Assembly: GCA_937139495.1 (NCBI GenBank)
Contig: CAKZQC010000048.1
Coordinates: forward strand, 1 to 64,000
Direction of reading: 5' to 3'
Origin: an uncultured Saprospiraceae bacterium
GTDB taxonomy: Bacteria; Bacteroidota; Bacteroidia; Chitinophagales; Saprospiraceae
DNA length: 64,000 nt
Position numbers and translations under genes: made by a program. Under the pieces are notes generated by a model. That model made no database searches and was not told where the DNA came from. It saw only the letters and a program-made list of their open reading frames with translations. Shown in pieces: positions 32,783-41,101 of the stretch (the stretch's first letter is position 1; every line of letters starts with the position of its first letter).

Positions 32783-33102
32783 TATTTTTGCTGTTGCAAA
32801 TAATCTTTAATTGATATTTGCTGTCCATCTATGACGAAAGTAGTCTGCAAAAATGCTTCTATGTCAACCAATTTGGTAGCAATTGGCGAAGCCATTCCAT
32901 CTTCGATTAGGCTCAACGAGCTTTGGCTTATTGATACCGAATCGGCTAGTGTCGCCTGTGATAATCCTTGTTCTAGTCGAGCAGCTCTTATTTGTGTGCC
33001 AATAGATTTATAAAAAGCGGCATCTCTTTGTTCAGTTGGGCTAGATTGGCAACCAAATAAACAAAAAAGAATAAAAATCAACAAAAATGTGCTTTTTTTC
33101 AT
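32782..33102 (-). CDS. Lipoprotein carrying an XRE-type helix-turn-helix
   Basis: Protein of 106 residues. The N-terminus KKSTFLLIFILFCLFGC is a clear lipoprotein signal with lipobox cysteine C18. It is followed by IGTQIRAARLEQGLSQATLADSVSISQSSLSLIEDG, a canonical HTH_3/XRE domain. The start at 33102 is preferred; an upstream in-frame codon would only extend the N-terminus. A DNA-binding fold on an exported lipoprotein is unexpected. Either the HTH stays cytosolic with the hydrophobic segment as an anchor, or the fold has a new role outside. It is divergent from the LexA/CI-like gene. Confidence 0.7.
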   Translation of the reverse strand: MKKSTFLLIFILFCLFGCQSSPTEQRDAAFYKSIGTQIRAARLEQGLSQATLADSVSISQSSLSLIEDGMASPIATKLVDIEAFLQTTFVIDGQQISIKDYLQQQK

Positions 33103-33259
33103 AAAAAAATGGTTTTCGAGGGTAGTTGCAAACAAAAATGTTTGCCATATAACAATATTTTTATATCTTTATACCAATTCAAACAAAAGATTAGCTTTAG
33201 GGGGAATACAAAGTTACAACATTTTGTTTTCATATTCTTCAAATAGAGCTATTATTTAC

Positions 33260-33285
33260 AACTATTTATTTATTCATAAATAGTT
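33260..33285. promoter_or_regulatory. Candidate operator of the LexA/CI-like repressor
   Basis: Perfect 10-bp inverted repeat AACTATTTAT-TTATTC-ATAAATAGTT, 20 bases upstream of the repressor ATG. Dyad symmetry and position suggest an autoregulatory operator. Confidence 0.5.
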
Positions 33286-33305
33286 CCTAAAACTGCTACT
33301 ACAAC

Positions 33306-34028
33306 ATGTCCAACTTCATAGATAATATCGTCAATAAGCGTTTCCGATTAGTATTTGATTACCTAAGGGAAAACGGGAAAATAAAATCAAAATCTGATGT
33401 AGCTGCTCAACTCGGCACTTACAATCATATTATTAATAGTATTCTTAAAGGTAAGCGTAATATTACGCTTGACCAAATGAATAAATTAATAGAAACCTAT
33501 CACATCAACGCCAATTTCATGTTCGGCTATAGCAGCCAAATGTTTGATGAAGACGATGATATGAATTTTTCGCTAACAGATACTGCTTCCGAATACAAAA
33601 AAAATATTACGCTAGTACCAAACTTGGCAATGGCTGGTAATGCAATTGATATGTCTGATCCACAGCATCAAAAAGACTTGCCAAAATTCTACATTCCCAA
33701 TATTCCAGGATTAGATGGTGATTTGATTGCCATCGAAATTAGCGGCGATAGTATGTTGCCCAATATCACCAATGGCGATATGGTAATTTGCGAAAGCGTA
33801 GCCAGTGGAGCTACTGACGGCAATGGCATCAAAGATAATTCAGTCTATATCGTCGTAACCGATACTGTCGTAGCCAAACGAGTACAAAAGGTCAAAGAAA
33901 GTAACAAAACGGTTCGCCTTCGCCTTATTTCAGACAATACCACTTACCCACCTTATGAGGTAGAAATGTCGGAAGTAAAGCAAATTTTTAGAGTCAAGTA
34001 TCGCTTGACGCAATATGGAATTGCTTAG
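33306..34028 (+). CDS. XRE-S24 (LexA/CI-like) repressor
   Basis: Repressor of 240 residues: N-terminal HTH (DVAAQLGTYNHIINSILKGKRNITLDQMNKL) and a C-terminal S24 peptidase-like domain. The probable autocleavage bond is A110-G111 (NLAMAGNA), the nucleophile is S149 in ISGDSML and the general base is K191 in VVAKRV. This fits a repressor inactivated by RecA-stimulated self-cleavage, as in Bacteroidota S24 proteins. There is no prophage around it. A perfect dyad precedes its ATG. Confidence 0.85.
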   Translation: MSNFIDNIVNKRFRLVFDYLRENGKIKSKSDVAAQLGTYNHIINSILKGKRNITLDQMNKLIETYHINANFMFGYSSQMFDEDDDMNFSLTDTASEYKKNITLVPNLAMAGNAIDMSDPQHQKDLPKFYIPNIPGLDGDLIAIEISGDSMLPNITNGDMVICESVASGATDGNGIKDNSVYIVVTDTVVAKRVQKVKESNKTVRLRLISDNTTYPPYEVEMSEVKQIFRVKYRLTQYGIA

Positions 34029-34059
34029 GCATTCCTTTGTTGGCAGTTTGATTATGCAA

Positions 34060-34098
34060 AAAAATCCCAAGTAACAGCTGCTGTTACTTGGGATTTTT
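34060..34098. terminator. Bidirectional terminator
   Basis: Stem AAAATCCCAAGTAACAG / CTGTTACTTGGGATTTT with a three-base loop and A/T tracts on both sides, between the convergent repressor and thiE genes. Confidence 0.85.
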
Positions 34099-34121
34099 AT
34101 TTTTGAAGCCGTTTAGAGCTT

Positions 34122-34751
34122 TTATGAAATACGCTCTTCTATTGCTTGATACATCAGTGTTTTATTCGCTGCATTATTCATTAAACTAGCAATAGCAATC
34201 CCATGTACGCCACTCATCATCAAGGTGCTAATGTCAACCAATTCGATACCACCTATGGCTATTATGGGCATATTCAGCCCTTGTTTCTCCATCTCAAAAA
34301 GGAGGTGCTGATAACCAATCAGACCGACAATAGGGCTGAGTTTCTTTTTAGTGGTCGTCATTCTGTAAGGTCCAAAACCAATATAATCTATAGGTTCTTT
34401 TACCAATTTTTCTACTTGAGCCCACGTATTGGCAGTTGCTCCAATTATAGCGTCTTTCCCTACTATTTTGCGTGCTTCTAGTATAGACATATCATCTTGT
34501 CCTAAATGTACTCCTGCTGCTCCACTTTCTTTGGCTACTACTGGATTATCATTAATAATCAATATTGCTTGATAAGCATCGCAAATCTCTTTTGCCCTTT
34601 TCGCCGCCATCAAATAAACAGTAGTATTTTTATTTTTAAGTCGAAGTTGTATCCATTTTGCACCTGCAATACAAGCTTTGTGTATCGCTTCAATATGCTC
34701 AGCTGTGGAATTTCCATTTGAGATGTATTGTATTTTTGCTACTGTTTTCAT
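34122..34751 (-). CDS. thiE: Thiamine-phosphate synthase
   Basis: TIM-barrel ThiE of 209 residues joining HMP-PP and THZ-P. Features are WIQLRLKNK near residue 35, ILIINDNPVVAKESGAAGVHLGQDDMS (pyrophosphate-binding segment), IIGATANTWAQ, DYIGFGPYRMTTTKK and PIIAIGGIELVDI. Its start overlaps the 3' end of thiD by 4 bases. It is last in a thiD-centred operon. Confidence 0.9.
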   Translation of the reverse strand: MKTVAKIQYISNGNSTAEHIEAIHKACIAGAKWIQLRLKNKNTTVYLMAAKRAKEICDAYQAILIINDNPVVAKESGAAGVHLGQDDMSILEARKIVGKDAIIGATANTWAQVEKLVKEPIDYIGFGPYRMTTTKKKLSPIVGLIGYQHLLFEMEKQGLNMPIIAIGGIELVDISTLMMSGVHGIAIASLMNNAANKTLMYQAIEERIS

Positions 34752-35509
34752 GGTTGTTTGTAATGGAATCCTAACAAAGTAGGATTTGAATTTAGAAAAT
34801 TTGCCATGTAAATTTTGGCTGCCTCACAAGATTGCTGCAAAGGTAATCCTTTTGCTAAATTTGCGGCAATTGCAGCCGACAAAACACAACCCGAGCCATG
34901 TTTTTCGTATCGTGCCAATTGAGTCGGAACCAGTTCTATAACTTGATTCTGATCGTACAAATAATCCGTTCCTTTATTGGTCGTAGCGTGTCCACCTTTC
35001 AATAATACCGCACAACAATTCGCTATTTTAGTGAGTGTTTCTTCTTGTGATCTATTGCCAGACATGGCATTCAATTCTAGCAAATTAGGCGTTAGTAAAG
35101 TTATTTTTCGCAATACTTTTTCGAGCTGCTTCCAGTCCGTATCGGTATGAAAAGTAAAGCCTGCACTCGCTCTAAAAATAGGATCCAACACAATTTGAAT
35201 ATCCTTATCAAAGGCGTGTAACCTGTCCAAAATCGCTTCTAATACTTGCCAATTTTCTATCAGCCCAATCTTGCACACTTTGGGAGCGAATCGCAGCAAA
35301 AGTAACTCTAGCTGTTGCAGTATTAAAGTTTCTGATTGCCAAACGACTTCCTCAAAAGTAATATCGTTTTGTACGGTCAGTGCGGTACAAACATTGAGTG
35401 CATACACTCGATGCTGCTCCATCGTCTTGGTGTCGGCGAGTAATCCTGCTCCTGCCGAAGGGTCAAAACCTGCTATCGTTAAGGCGTAGGCTCTTGTAAT
35501 ATTGGACAT
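34748..35509 (-). CDS. thiD: Hydroxymethylpyrimidine(-phosphate) kinase
   Basis: Ribokinase-fold ThiD of about 253 residues: ALTIAGFDPSAGAGLLADTKTMEQHRVYALNVCTALTVQN at the N-terminus, VLDPIFRASAGF, LLTPNLLELNAMSG and the anion hole KHGSGCVLSAAIAANLAKG. The start at 35509 is chosen because it directly precedes the conserved N-terminus; it overlaps the 3' end of the TenI-like gene. It phosphorylates HMP and HMP-P for thiamine synthesis. Confidence 0.92.
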   Translation of the reverse strand: MSNITRAYALTIAGFDPSAGAGLLADTKTMEQHRVYALNVCTALTVQNDITFEEVVWQSETLILQQLELLLLRFAPKVCKIGLIENWQVLEAILDRLHAFDKDIQIVLDPIFRASAGFTFHTDTDWKQLEKVLRKITLLTPNLLELNAMSGNRSQEETLTKIANCCAVLLKGGHATTNKGTDYLYDQNQVIELVPTQLARYEKHGSGCVLSAAIAANLAKGLPLQQSCEAAKIYMANFLNSNPTLLGFHYKQP

Positions 35510-36096
35510 AGTTTTTTGTAGTTTTGGAGGGCTTGCTGTGGCAATGACCAAACAGCACCCAAGAGTGCAATTTCCGAAAAACCTCGTTGTTTGGCGAGGG
35601 GTATCGTTTCCATATTCATTCCACCCAAACCAATAATATCAAAAGGCAAATCCTGCCAATCGGAAGCCTGCCAATGATGTTGGGCGGTATATCCTTCTTT
35701 GGAAATACTATCAAATACAGGACTCACCAATGCATAATCAAAACAGATGGGCAGTTCATGCAGCATATTTACAGCATGGATTGCCGTTCCTAATTCGAAG
35801 CCTGCAAAGGTATCTCTAAACTCCAACAAAGAATGACTGGCAATGTATTCTGTTCGAGTTTCTTCCGTCAAATGCACCCCCAAAAGGTCATACTCTAGTG
35901 CCAACTTATGGTCTTGATGCAGTATGATTTGATAATGATATTTATCATCAATAGCGTCCAACAATTGTGCTACTGCTGCCGTAGTTGCTTTGGGCTTGCG
36001 CAAATGCAAGCAAGGCAGCCCCAACTCAAACAATTGATTAATCAAATTCGCTTCTTCATCAAAAAAATACGGCGTTGTTAATACTCGATGTCGCAT
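35479..36096 (-). CDS. TenI/ThiE-like protein
   Basis: Second thiamine-phosphate-synthase-fold protein of 205 residues: LFELGLPCLHLRKPKATT, IILHQDHKLALEYDLLGVHLTEETR, YALVSPVFDSISKEGY and IIGLGGMNMETIPLAKQRGFSEIALLGAVW. The looser match to ThiE catalytic segments suggests TenI (thiazole tautomerase-like) rather than a second synthase. It is first in the operon with thiD and thiE. No TPP riboswitch was recognised in the ~100 bases upstream. Confidence 0.75.
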   Translation of the reverse strand: MRHRVLTTPYFFDEEANLINQLFELGLPCLHLRKPKATTAAVAQLLDAIDDKYHYQIILHQDHKLALEYDLLGVHLTEETRTEYIASHSLLEFRDTFAGFELGTAIHAVNMLHELPICFDYALVSPVFDSISKEGYTAQHHWQASDWQDLPFDIIGLGGMNMETIPLAKQRGFSEIALLGAVWSLPQQALQNYKKLCPILQEPTP

Positions 36097-36141
36097 AAGC
36101 TTTTGTTTTTCCTATTCGGAATTTATTGACAGCTAAATCTA

Positions 36142-36178
36142 TAAAAAAAGCCGCTATTACTAGCAGCTTTTTCTTTTT
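36142..36178. terminator. Terminator of the AsmA-like gene
   Basis: Stem AAAAAGC-GCT / AGC-GCTTTTT with poly-A on one side and poly-T on the other, just past the stop of the minus-strand AsmA-like gene and upstream of the tenI start. Confidence 0.7.
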
Positions 36179-36197
36179 TTATGGCTAAAATATCCAT

Positions 36198-37376
36198 CTA
36201 TTTTTTTTCGTCTTTCTTATCCTTATCTTTCTTTTGCAAAAATTTGAACGGTTGAAATTTTTTCTTGTCTTCATCTGATTTGAACGCATCTTTGTATTCA
36301 ATACTTTGATCAACTTCTGATTTGAAAGCCTTGATAAAAGCATTTTTGAAAATACTGCCAATCGTTGACCATACCCCAACTTTCGCTGCACTCAAATCCC
36401 CTTCGATAGGTGCCTTGACGGCAAAATTACCTGTTTTTTGGTTTTGCAATACAAATCTAAAAAAACTAACAAAGCCTTCCCAAAGTGTTTCCAAAAAAGT
36501 GTCTTCTTTACCTATGAATTTGGTATCCTTTACCAATACTTTGAAGTAGCCTTTCATATTGCTATCGGAAATTGCCATTTCGCTAAACAAGCCTAGATTT
36601 CCTTTTTCAAAATCTATTTTGGCATAATGCTCTGTAAACGGATTTAGTGCCGCCATATCAATATCTTCCAACGACAATGCTACGTCCATATCAGGAATCT
36701 CTTTCAGTAAATTGACATTGCCACCCAATTTGAGCTTGCCTTTGCCAATAGAAACCGCTTCTGCCGTAACTGGTGAGGGCAATGTTTGAGCTTTGGCTTC
36801 TACATTCCCTAAGTTTTCTGCTTTGAAATGCAATTGATTGATTTGCAAATCAATATCAGGTTTTGCATTCACTTCTACAAATGCAAGTTTGCCGTCGTAT
36901 ATCTCAAAGTGGTTAATATCTATAGGGACGATGTCTTTGAGTGCTTGTGTCCAGTCCTCTTCATCTGCATCTGTCTCTTTGCCTTCGTCCATATCTTCTT
37001 TGATATAAGTTATTTCTGGACTATTCATATATATTTCACTTACAATTCTACCCTTGAACAAGGATTTCCATTCAATAGAAATATCTGTTTCGGGCAAATT
37101 GATAAACGGCACCTGTGTTTCTGCTTCTACCTTATTGAGATAAAGCCCCTTGATGACATAGGCTCCTCGCAGCAAACTAATATCAATGTTCTCTACTTGA
37201 CCATAATACCCTGGTAAATCTGCTAATACTTTATTGACATAATTTTTGACAATAGTAGGCAACATGATTCTAAATATAATCAATGCGACCAATAAAATCA
37301 TAGGAATAATGAAACGCTTTTTTTTATAAAACTTGCGTTTTGGTTTTATCACTTTATTTTCTTTTTCTTCGTCCAT
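36198..37376 (-). CDS. AsmA/DUF748-like membrane-anchored protein
   Basis: Protein of 392 residues with one N-terminal TM (FIIPMILLVALIIFRIMLP) and a long beta-rich periplasmic part resembling DUF748/AsmA proteins: LLRGAYVIKGLYLNKV, LPETDISIEWKSLFKGRIVSEI, and SDSNMKGYFKVLVKDTKF. The C-terminus is very Lys-rich (KKDKDKKDEKK). The start at 37376 precedes a charged leader. The AsmA-like family is linked to outer-membrane lipid transport or assembly; the role here is inferred from fold resemblance. Confidence 0.7.
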   Translation of the reverse strand: MDEEKENKVIKPKRKFYKKKRFIIPMILLVALIIFRIMLPTIVKNYVNKVLADLPGYYGQVENIDISLLRGAYVIKGLYLNKVEAETQVPFINLPETDISIEWKSLFKGRIVSEIYMNSPEITYIKEDMDEGKETDADEEDWTQALKDIVPIDINHFEIYDGKLAFVEVNAKPDIDLQINQLHFKAENLGNVEAKAQTLPSPVTAEAVSIGKGKLKLGGNVNLLKEIPDMDVALSLEDIDMAALNPFTEHYAKIDFEKGNLGLFSEMAISDSNMKGYFKVLVKDTKFIGKEDTFLETLWEGFVSFFRFVLQNQKTGNFAVKAPIEGDLSAAKVGVWSTIGSIFKNAFIKAFKSEVDQSIEYKDAFKSDEDKKKFQPFKFLQKKDKDKKDEKK

Positions 37377-37500
37377 CTTATTTTTTGTTAGTAACAATAT
37401 TTTTTTTCGCTAATTATCTTATTTTATAATACTGCAACCACTTATACCCCTAATTTGTTCATTAAATATTACTAATACTACTAAATTAAAATACAGACAA

Positions 37501-37974
37501 ATGCACCAAGAAATTGAACGCAAATATTTGGTCAAAAATCAAGATTGGAAACAAAATATTGAGAAACAGTATAACATCAAACAAGGTTATTTTACGACCA
37601 GTGCCAACGATAGTACAATACGGGTTCGCATCAAAGACGGAATAGGATACGTCACCGTCAAAGGTGGACGAGTTGGTTTCTCTAGAGCAGAATATGAATA
37701 CGAAATCCCAATAGAAGATGTGCGTGAAATGCTTAAAATTTGTCGCCAACCAATTATTAGCAAAATAAGACACGAAGTACGTGGCAGCGATAATATGCTT
37801 TGGGAAATTGATGTGTTTCAAGGCGAAAATGAAGGGCTAACCGTCGCTGAAATCGAACTAGAATCCGAAGAGCAAACTTTCGTCAAGCCCAAATGGGTGG
37901 GCAGAGAAGTAACGCTCATCAAAAAATACTACAACTCAAGGCTTGTCAATGCTCCTTTTTCTAAGTGGAAATAA
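37501..37974 (+). CDS. CYTH-domain triphosphate tunnel protein
   Basis: CYTH protein of 157 residues: N-terminal EIERKYLVKN (ExExK metal/triphosphate motif), then IKQGYFTT, STIRVRIKDG, VTVKGGR and WEIDVFQGENEGLTVAEIELESEEQTF. The single-domain form acts as inorganic triphosphatase or, in some, adenylate cyclase; triphosphatase is more likely. Confidence 0.88.
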   Translation: MHQEIERKYLVKNQDWKQNIEKQYNIKQGYFTTSANDSTIRVRIKDGIGYVTVKGGRVGFSRAEYEYEIPIEDVREMLKICRQPIISKIRHEVRGSDNMLWEIDVFQGENEGLTVAEIELESEEQTFVKPKWVGREVTLIKKYYNSRLVNAPFSKWK

Positions 37975-38070
37975 CGGTTGGAGCTCGAAGCTATCCTTAT
38001 TCCTAGTATTTGTATTGCAATAAAAAAACAACTTTCCCAAGTAAAACATTTTGTTTTAAACAAAAAAGAG

Positions 38071-38078
38071 TACATTTG
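38071..38078 (+). promoter_or_regulatory. Putative promoter for the TcmP-like gene
   Basis: TACATTTG (TAnnTTTG) with TTTTG ending at 38053, a spacing of 17 bases. This is a good match to the Bacteroidota promoter consensus, 54 bases before the ATG at 38132. The -33 overlaps the dyad TTTTGTTTTAAACAAAA. Confidence 0.5.
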
Positions 38079-38131
38079 AGGTAATACAATTGATTCGTTT
38101 CAGAAAATGAGCAACAATAATTCCTCTCTAA

Positions 38132-39247
38132 ATGTCTTTTTCTTCTTCTATATATCAATCTAGTGAGCAACTACAAGCTCATATCATTTATCAATATTTT
38201 GAAAAATGGTCTAGTCAAGTCGTACAACAAATCAAGGTAGAAAAGCTAGAAGAAAAATTAGTTTTTGTAGATTTTGCCGCAGAAACCTTTTCTTTCGACA
38301 ACAAACAACAACTCTTACCGCAGCTATTGCATAACATTGATAAAAATAAGAACTTGCGTCAGATGTTGCTATCTATCTGGAATACGACTTCCCCGACACT
38401 CGAACAAGAGATAGCAGATACTATTGCCACGACTACCAAGGATTGGTATTTCGAACCATTTGTGCAGTTGGCAGATACTACGTGGCAGCTCCCAAAAGAA
38501 CTCCAAAAAGTAACACACTTGCCTACTTTTGCCTTGGTCGATAGTTGGAATAATGAATTTGCCGATACCGCTTTTTTATCCAACTTGGTCGATCATGATG
38601 GTGATTGCTTGCTTCATTTCGATTACAAAAAAGTGATTGCTGCTATTCCTAGAGCCAAACACCAAGACCGCTTGCAGCGGTTGTTTGGAGTGGCTCGACT
38701 CGAACAACTTCGTATTGATTGGCTCCAAAAGCCGTCCAGAAAACAAAAAGAACAATTGGTTCATGCAGCTTTTTGTCGCCAACTAGAAACTACCTTGGGC
38801 ATTATTGCGCCTCCTTTTTGCTATGATTTTTACGACGAAAAAGACAAAGCTGCTTATGGTTTGTTTTTTTTGACCAAACAACCTTTTGCTTATGAATTGA
38901 TGCGAAAGGTCATGACTAAAAGTTCGCAAGTATTGGAAGATGGTATTGGGAGTTTTAGTTATCGCCCCGCTCTAGCTGACCACCAAGTTTTGCACCAAAA
39001 TCAAACACTTTTTGGAGCTATGTTTGAACTAGAACAGCAATTAGTGAAAACTTTTCGCAAAAAAACATTGCAAGTCAAAGATGTTTATGCCAATTTTCAT
39101 TGGGGCAGAACCTATATCAAACAAAATTACTTGGATGCTCTAAAGAATCTCGACAAGAAGCAACAAATTTCGATTAAGCGCCGCCCCAATCGCTTTGGCA
39201 ATTTGCCACCTATTGGCGAACGCACTTTTGTATCTTTCAATCGCTAA
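38132..39247 (+). CDS. Three-Cys-motif partner (TcmP)-like protein
   Basis: Protein of 371 residues resembling TcmP. It has an N-terminal helical segment with YQYFEKWSS, a central PTFALVDSWNNEFADTAFLSNLVDHDGDCLLHFDYKK comparable to the TcmP ...FIDP... core, and KAAYGLFFLTKQPFAYELMRKVMTKSS, which matches the late TcmP YyLFF...a..eiM pattern. The match is from memory and moderate; the usual first motif is weak here. Its normal partner, the three-Cys-motif (DUF5131) protein, is not adjacent. TcmP pairs are sometimes found in mobile or defence contexts. Confidence 0.45.
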   Translation: MSFSSSIYQSSEQLQAHIIYQYFEKWSSQVVQQIKVEKLEEKLVFVDFAAETFSFDNKQQLLPQLLHNIDKNKNLRQMLLSIWNTTSPTLEQEIADTIATTTKDWYFEPFVQLADTTWQLPKELQKVTHLPTFALVDSWNNEFADTAFLSNLVDHDGDCLLHFDYKKVIAAIPRAKHQDRLQRLFGVARLEQLRIDWLQKPSRKQKEQLVHAAFCRQLETTLGIIAPPFCYDFYDEKDKAAYGLFFLTKQPFAYELMRKVMTKSSQVLEDGIGSFSYRPALADHQVLHQNQTLFGAMFELEQQLVKTFRKKTLQVKDVYANFHWGRTYIKQNYLDALKNLDKKQQISIKRRPNRFGNLPPIGERTFVSFNR

Positions 39248-39262
39248 ATCCCTACCAAAAAT

Positions 39263-39306
39263 CAAAAATGGCATCTAAGAAAATTAATTTTCTTAGATGC
39301 CATTTT
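39263..39306. terminator. Bidirectional terminator
   Basis: Perfect long stem AAAAATGGCATCTAAGAAAA / TTTTCTTAGATGCCATTTTT, between the convergent TcmP-like and DUF4197 genes. Confidence 0.88.
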
Positions 39307-39331
39307 TATGCTCGTATGCGAAACAAGATGA

Positions 39332-40066
39332 TTAATCTTGCTTAGCAAATACTTTGCGCATAATATCAGTTACACGCTTAACAGGATCCTCACGAATCAA
39401 AGCTTCTTCTTTCTTGATCATCAAGAATACGCCGTCCATTGCTTTGTTGGTTACGTAGTTGCCCAAATCTGGATTTACTTTATCCACAAAAGGAATTTTA
39501 TTGTAATTGGTCATTACGGTTGTCCATGCGTCTGCTGCTCCTACTTTGTTGAGCGACTGAGAGACAACAGGATTGAACGAGCTATACAATTGAGCAGAAG
39601 TTTTTTGTTGTAGGTAGTTGGTACAAGCGTCATTTGCACCCATCAAGATACCCATAGCATCACCAATAGACATTTGCTTAATTGCTCCTACAAAAATATC
39701 CTTAGCTCCTATTGCTGCGTCTTCTGCTGCTCTATTAATTTTTAGAATAGCTTCATCGACCAATGCTCCTGCTCCTACATCACGCAGTGTTTTTTCTACT
39801 TTTTGAGCTTCTGGCGGAAAAAGTACTTTTACTGCTGCATTACCAAAAAAACCGTCCGTAGCAGAAAGTACATTGACTCCCTTGGTTGTTCCTTGTTCCA
39901 AAGCTTGTTTCAAACCAGAAACAATATCAGCATTGGACAAACCAGCCGTAGTAGAACTACCCGTAGCAGTTTCCAAAGCAGTAGTACCTATTTCTTTTAG
40001 TGTATCACAGTTAGTTAGTGATAAACAGGACATTACGACAAATGTCCAAGTCAAAAATTTTCTCAT
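39332..40066 (-). CDS. DUF4197 lipoprotein
   Basis: DUF4197 protein of 244 residues. The start at 40066 gives a lipoprotein signal with lipobox SLTNC. Family features are SNADIVSGLKQALEQGTTKGVNVLSATDGFFGNAAVKVLFPPEAQKVEKTLRDVG and INRAAEDAA. This family is common in Bacteroidota and Proteobacteria and functionally unknown. Single-gene unit with its own terminator. Confidence 0.9.
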   Translation of the reverse strand: MRKFLTWTFVVMSCLSLTNCDTLKEIGTTALETATGSSTTAGLSNADIVSGLKQALEQGTTKGVNVLSATDGFFGNAAVKVLFPPEAQKVEKTLRDVGAGALVDEAILKINRAAEDAAIGAKDIFVGAIKQMSIGDAMGILMGANDACTNYLQQKTSAQLYSSFNPVVSQSLNKVGAADAWTTVMTNYNKIPFVDKVNPDLGNYVTNKAMDGVFLMIKKEEALIREDPVKRVTDIMRKVFAKQD

Positions 40067-40196
40067 ACGATTTTTATATTTTATTATAATTAAAGATAGC
40101 ATTGATTTGCTGACTCTATTAGAGTAGTTTTTTTATGCTTAGTGTTATGGTTTCCAATAAGTATTCCAAAAAATATTTTGCTATGGATTGTCTCCT

Positions 40197-40715
40197 TTAT
40201 TGCTTCAATAAATGAGGTTTCAAACATTGCTCGCAAATATAAGGACCATAAATTCGCGTTAAAGTAGCTCTTGTTTCTGGATAAACAATCCCATGATTTG
40301 TCCATACTTCTTCTGGATCATGCACCAAAAAAGGACGACCGCATTTATGGCATTCCTCCACAAAATCTTCTTCTATTTCTATAAAGGCTCGACTTATTCT
40401 CGCTCCTAATGGTGGATTTTTTTTAGTAATCCGTACCCGCATCGCTTGTACTTGATTGCTAATCAATACGGTCGCATCTATAATTTGAGCAGCAATAGAT
40501 TCTATCAACTTAGAAGGTTTTGACATTTCTATTTTGGCAATTCGATAAATCGTTTCGTAGTTCAGCGTGCCTCCTAGCTCGTCGGTTGCTGCGGCTTCCT
40601 CATAATCTACCTCTATATATACATCCACTGTATAGTCGTTGCCGATAAGGCGCTCCTCCTCATAATATCCATGATAGGCATAAAACTGCATGCCTTCGAG
40701 TACCACTAAACCCAT
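40197..40715 (-). CDS. folB: FolB-like dihydroneopterin aldolase with zinc-ribbon tail
   Basis: Protein of 172 residues. Residues 1-119 form a FolB domain (GMQFYAYHGYYEEERLIGNDYTVD, LNYETIYRI, RVRITKKNPPLGARI), with the catalytic-type HG...E, NYE and K residues retained. Residues ~125-172 form an extra domain with C-x2-C (ECHKCGRP) and C-x2-C (YICEQCLKP), probably a zinc ribbon. The preceding gene encodes a plain FolB that is clearly paralogous. The tail may give a different partner or nucleic-acid/metal role. Retaining active-site residues, it may still be an aldolase. Confidence 0.8.
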   Translation of the reverse strand: MGLVVLEGMQFYAYHGYYEEERLIGNDYTVDVYIEVDYEEAAATDELGGTLNYETIYRIAKIEMSKPSKLIESIAAQIIDATVLISNQVQAMRVRITKKNPPLGARISRAFIEIEEDFVEECHKCGRPFLVHDPEEVWTNHGIVYPETRATLTRIYGPYICEQCLKPHLLKQ

Positions 40716-40738
40716 TTGCTCATTATTAATAATCTATC

Positions 40739-41098
40739 TTAAAAATGTCCTGCTTCTGTCTCGATATAAGCCTTGTCAATACGAGCGCCCATTGGTGGAT
40801 TTTGTTTAACAATACGCACCTTGATACCCTGTACGCCTCGGCATATATCCATCACTTGTTCTATAATTCGGTCGGCAATTGGCTCCAATAGCAGACTCGG
40901 TTTCGACATCTCTATTTTTGCAATTCGATACACTGTTTCATAATTGACCGTATAAGCCAAATCACCTGTTTGGGCGGCAGCACTTAGTTCGACATTCAGA
41001 TAAATATCTACCAAATAATCATTGCCCGTCAGGCGCTCCTCCTCATAGTATCCATGATAGGCATAAAACTGCATACCTTCGAGTCCGATTAAACCCAT
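40739..41098 (-). CDS. folB: Dihydroneopterin aldolase
   Basis: Standard FolB of 119 residues (folate pathway, 7,8-dihydroneopterin to 6-hydroxymethyl-dihydropterin): GMQFYAYHGYYEEERLTGNDY, TVNYETVYRIAK and KVRIVKQNPPMGARIDKAYIE. A tandem duplicate with a zinc-ribbon extension follows 23 bases downstream. It lies 3 bases after the peptidase gene, so the three form one operon. Confidence 0.9.
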   Translation of the reverse strand: MGLIGLEGMQFYAYHGYYEEERLTGNDYLVDIYLNVELSAAAQTGDLAYTVNYETVYRIAKIEMSKPSLLLEPIADRIIEQVMDICRGVQGIKVRIVKQNPPMGARIDKAYIETEAGHF

Positions 41099-41101
41099 TT
41101 C

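Noticed and set aside
33136..33305. Prophage immunity region (CI/Cro-like divergent pair)
   Set aside because: An S24 repressor and an HTH protein are divergent here, but no phage structural, integrase or attachment site is seen on either side.
36097..36197. TPP riboswitch upstream of the thiamine genes
   Set aside because: I searched for the conserved thi-box elements by eye and saw none; only a terminator of the neighbouring gene is present.
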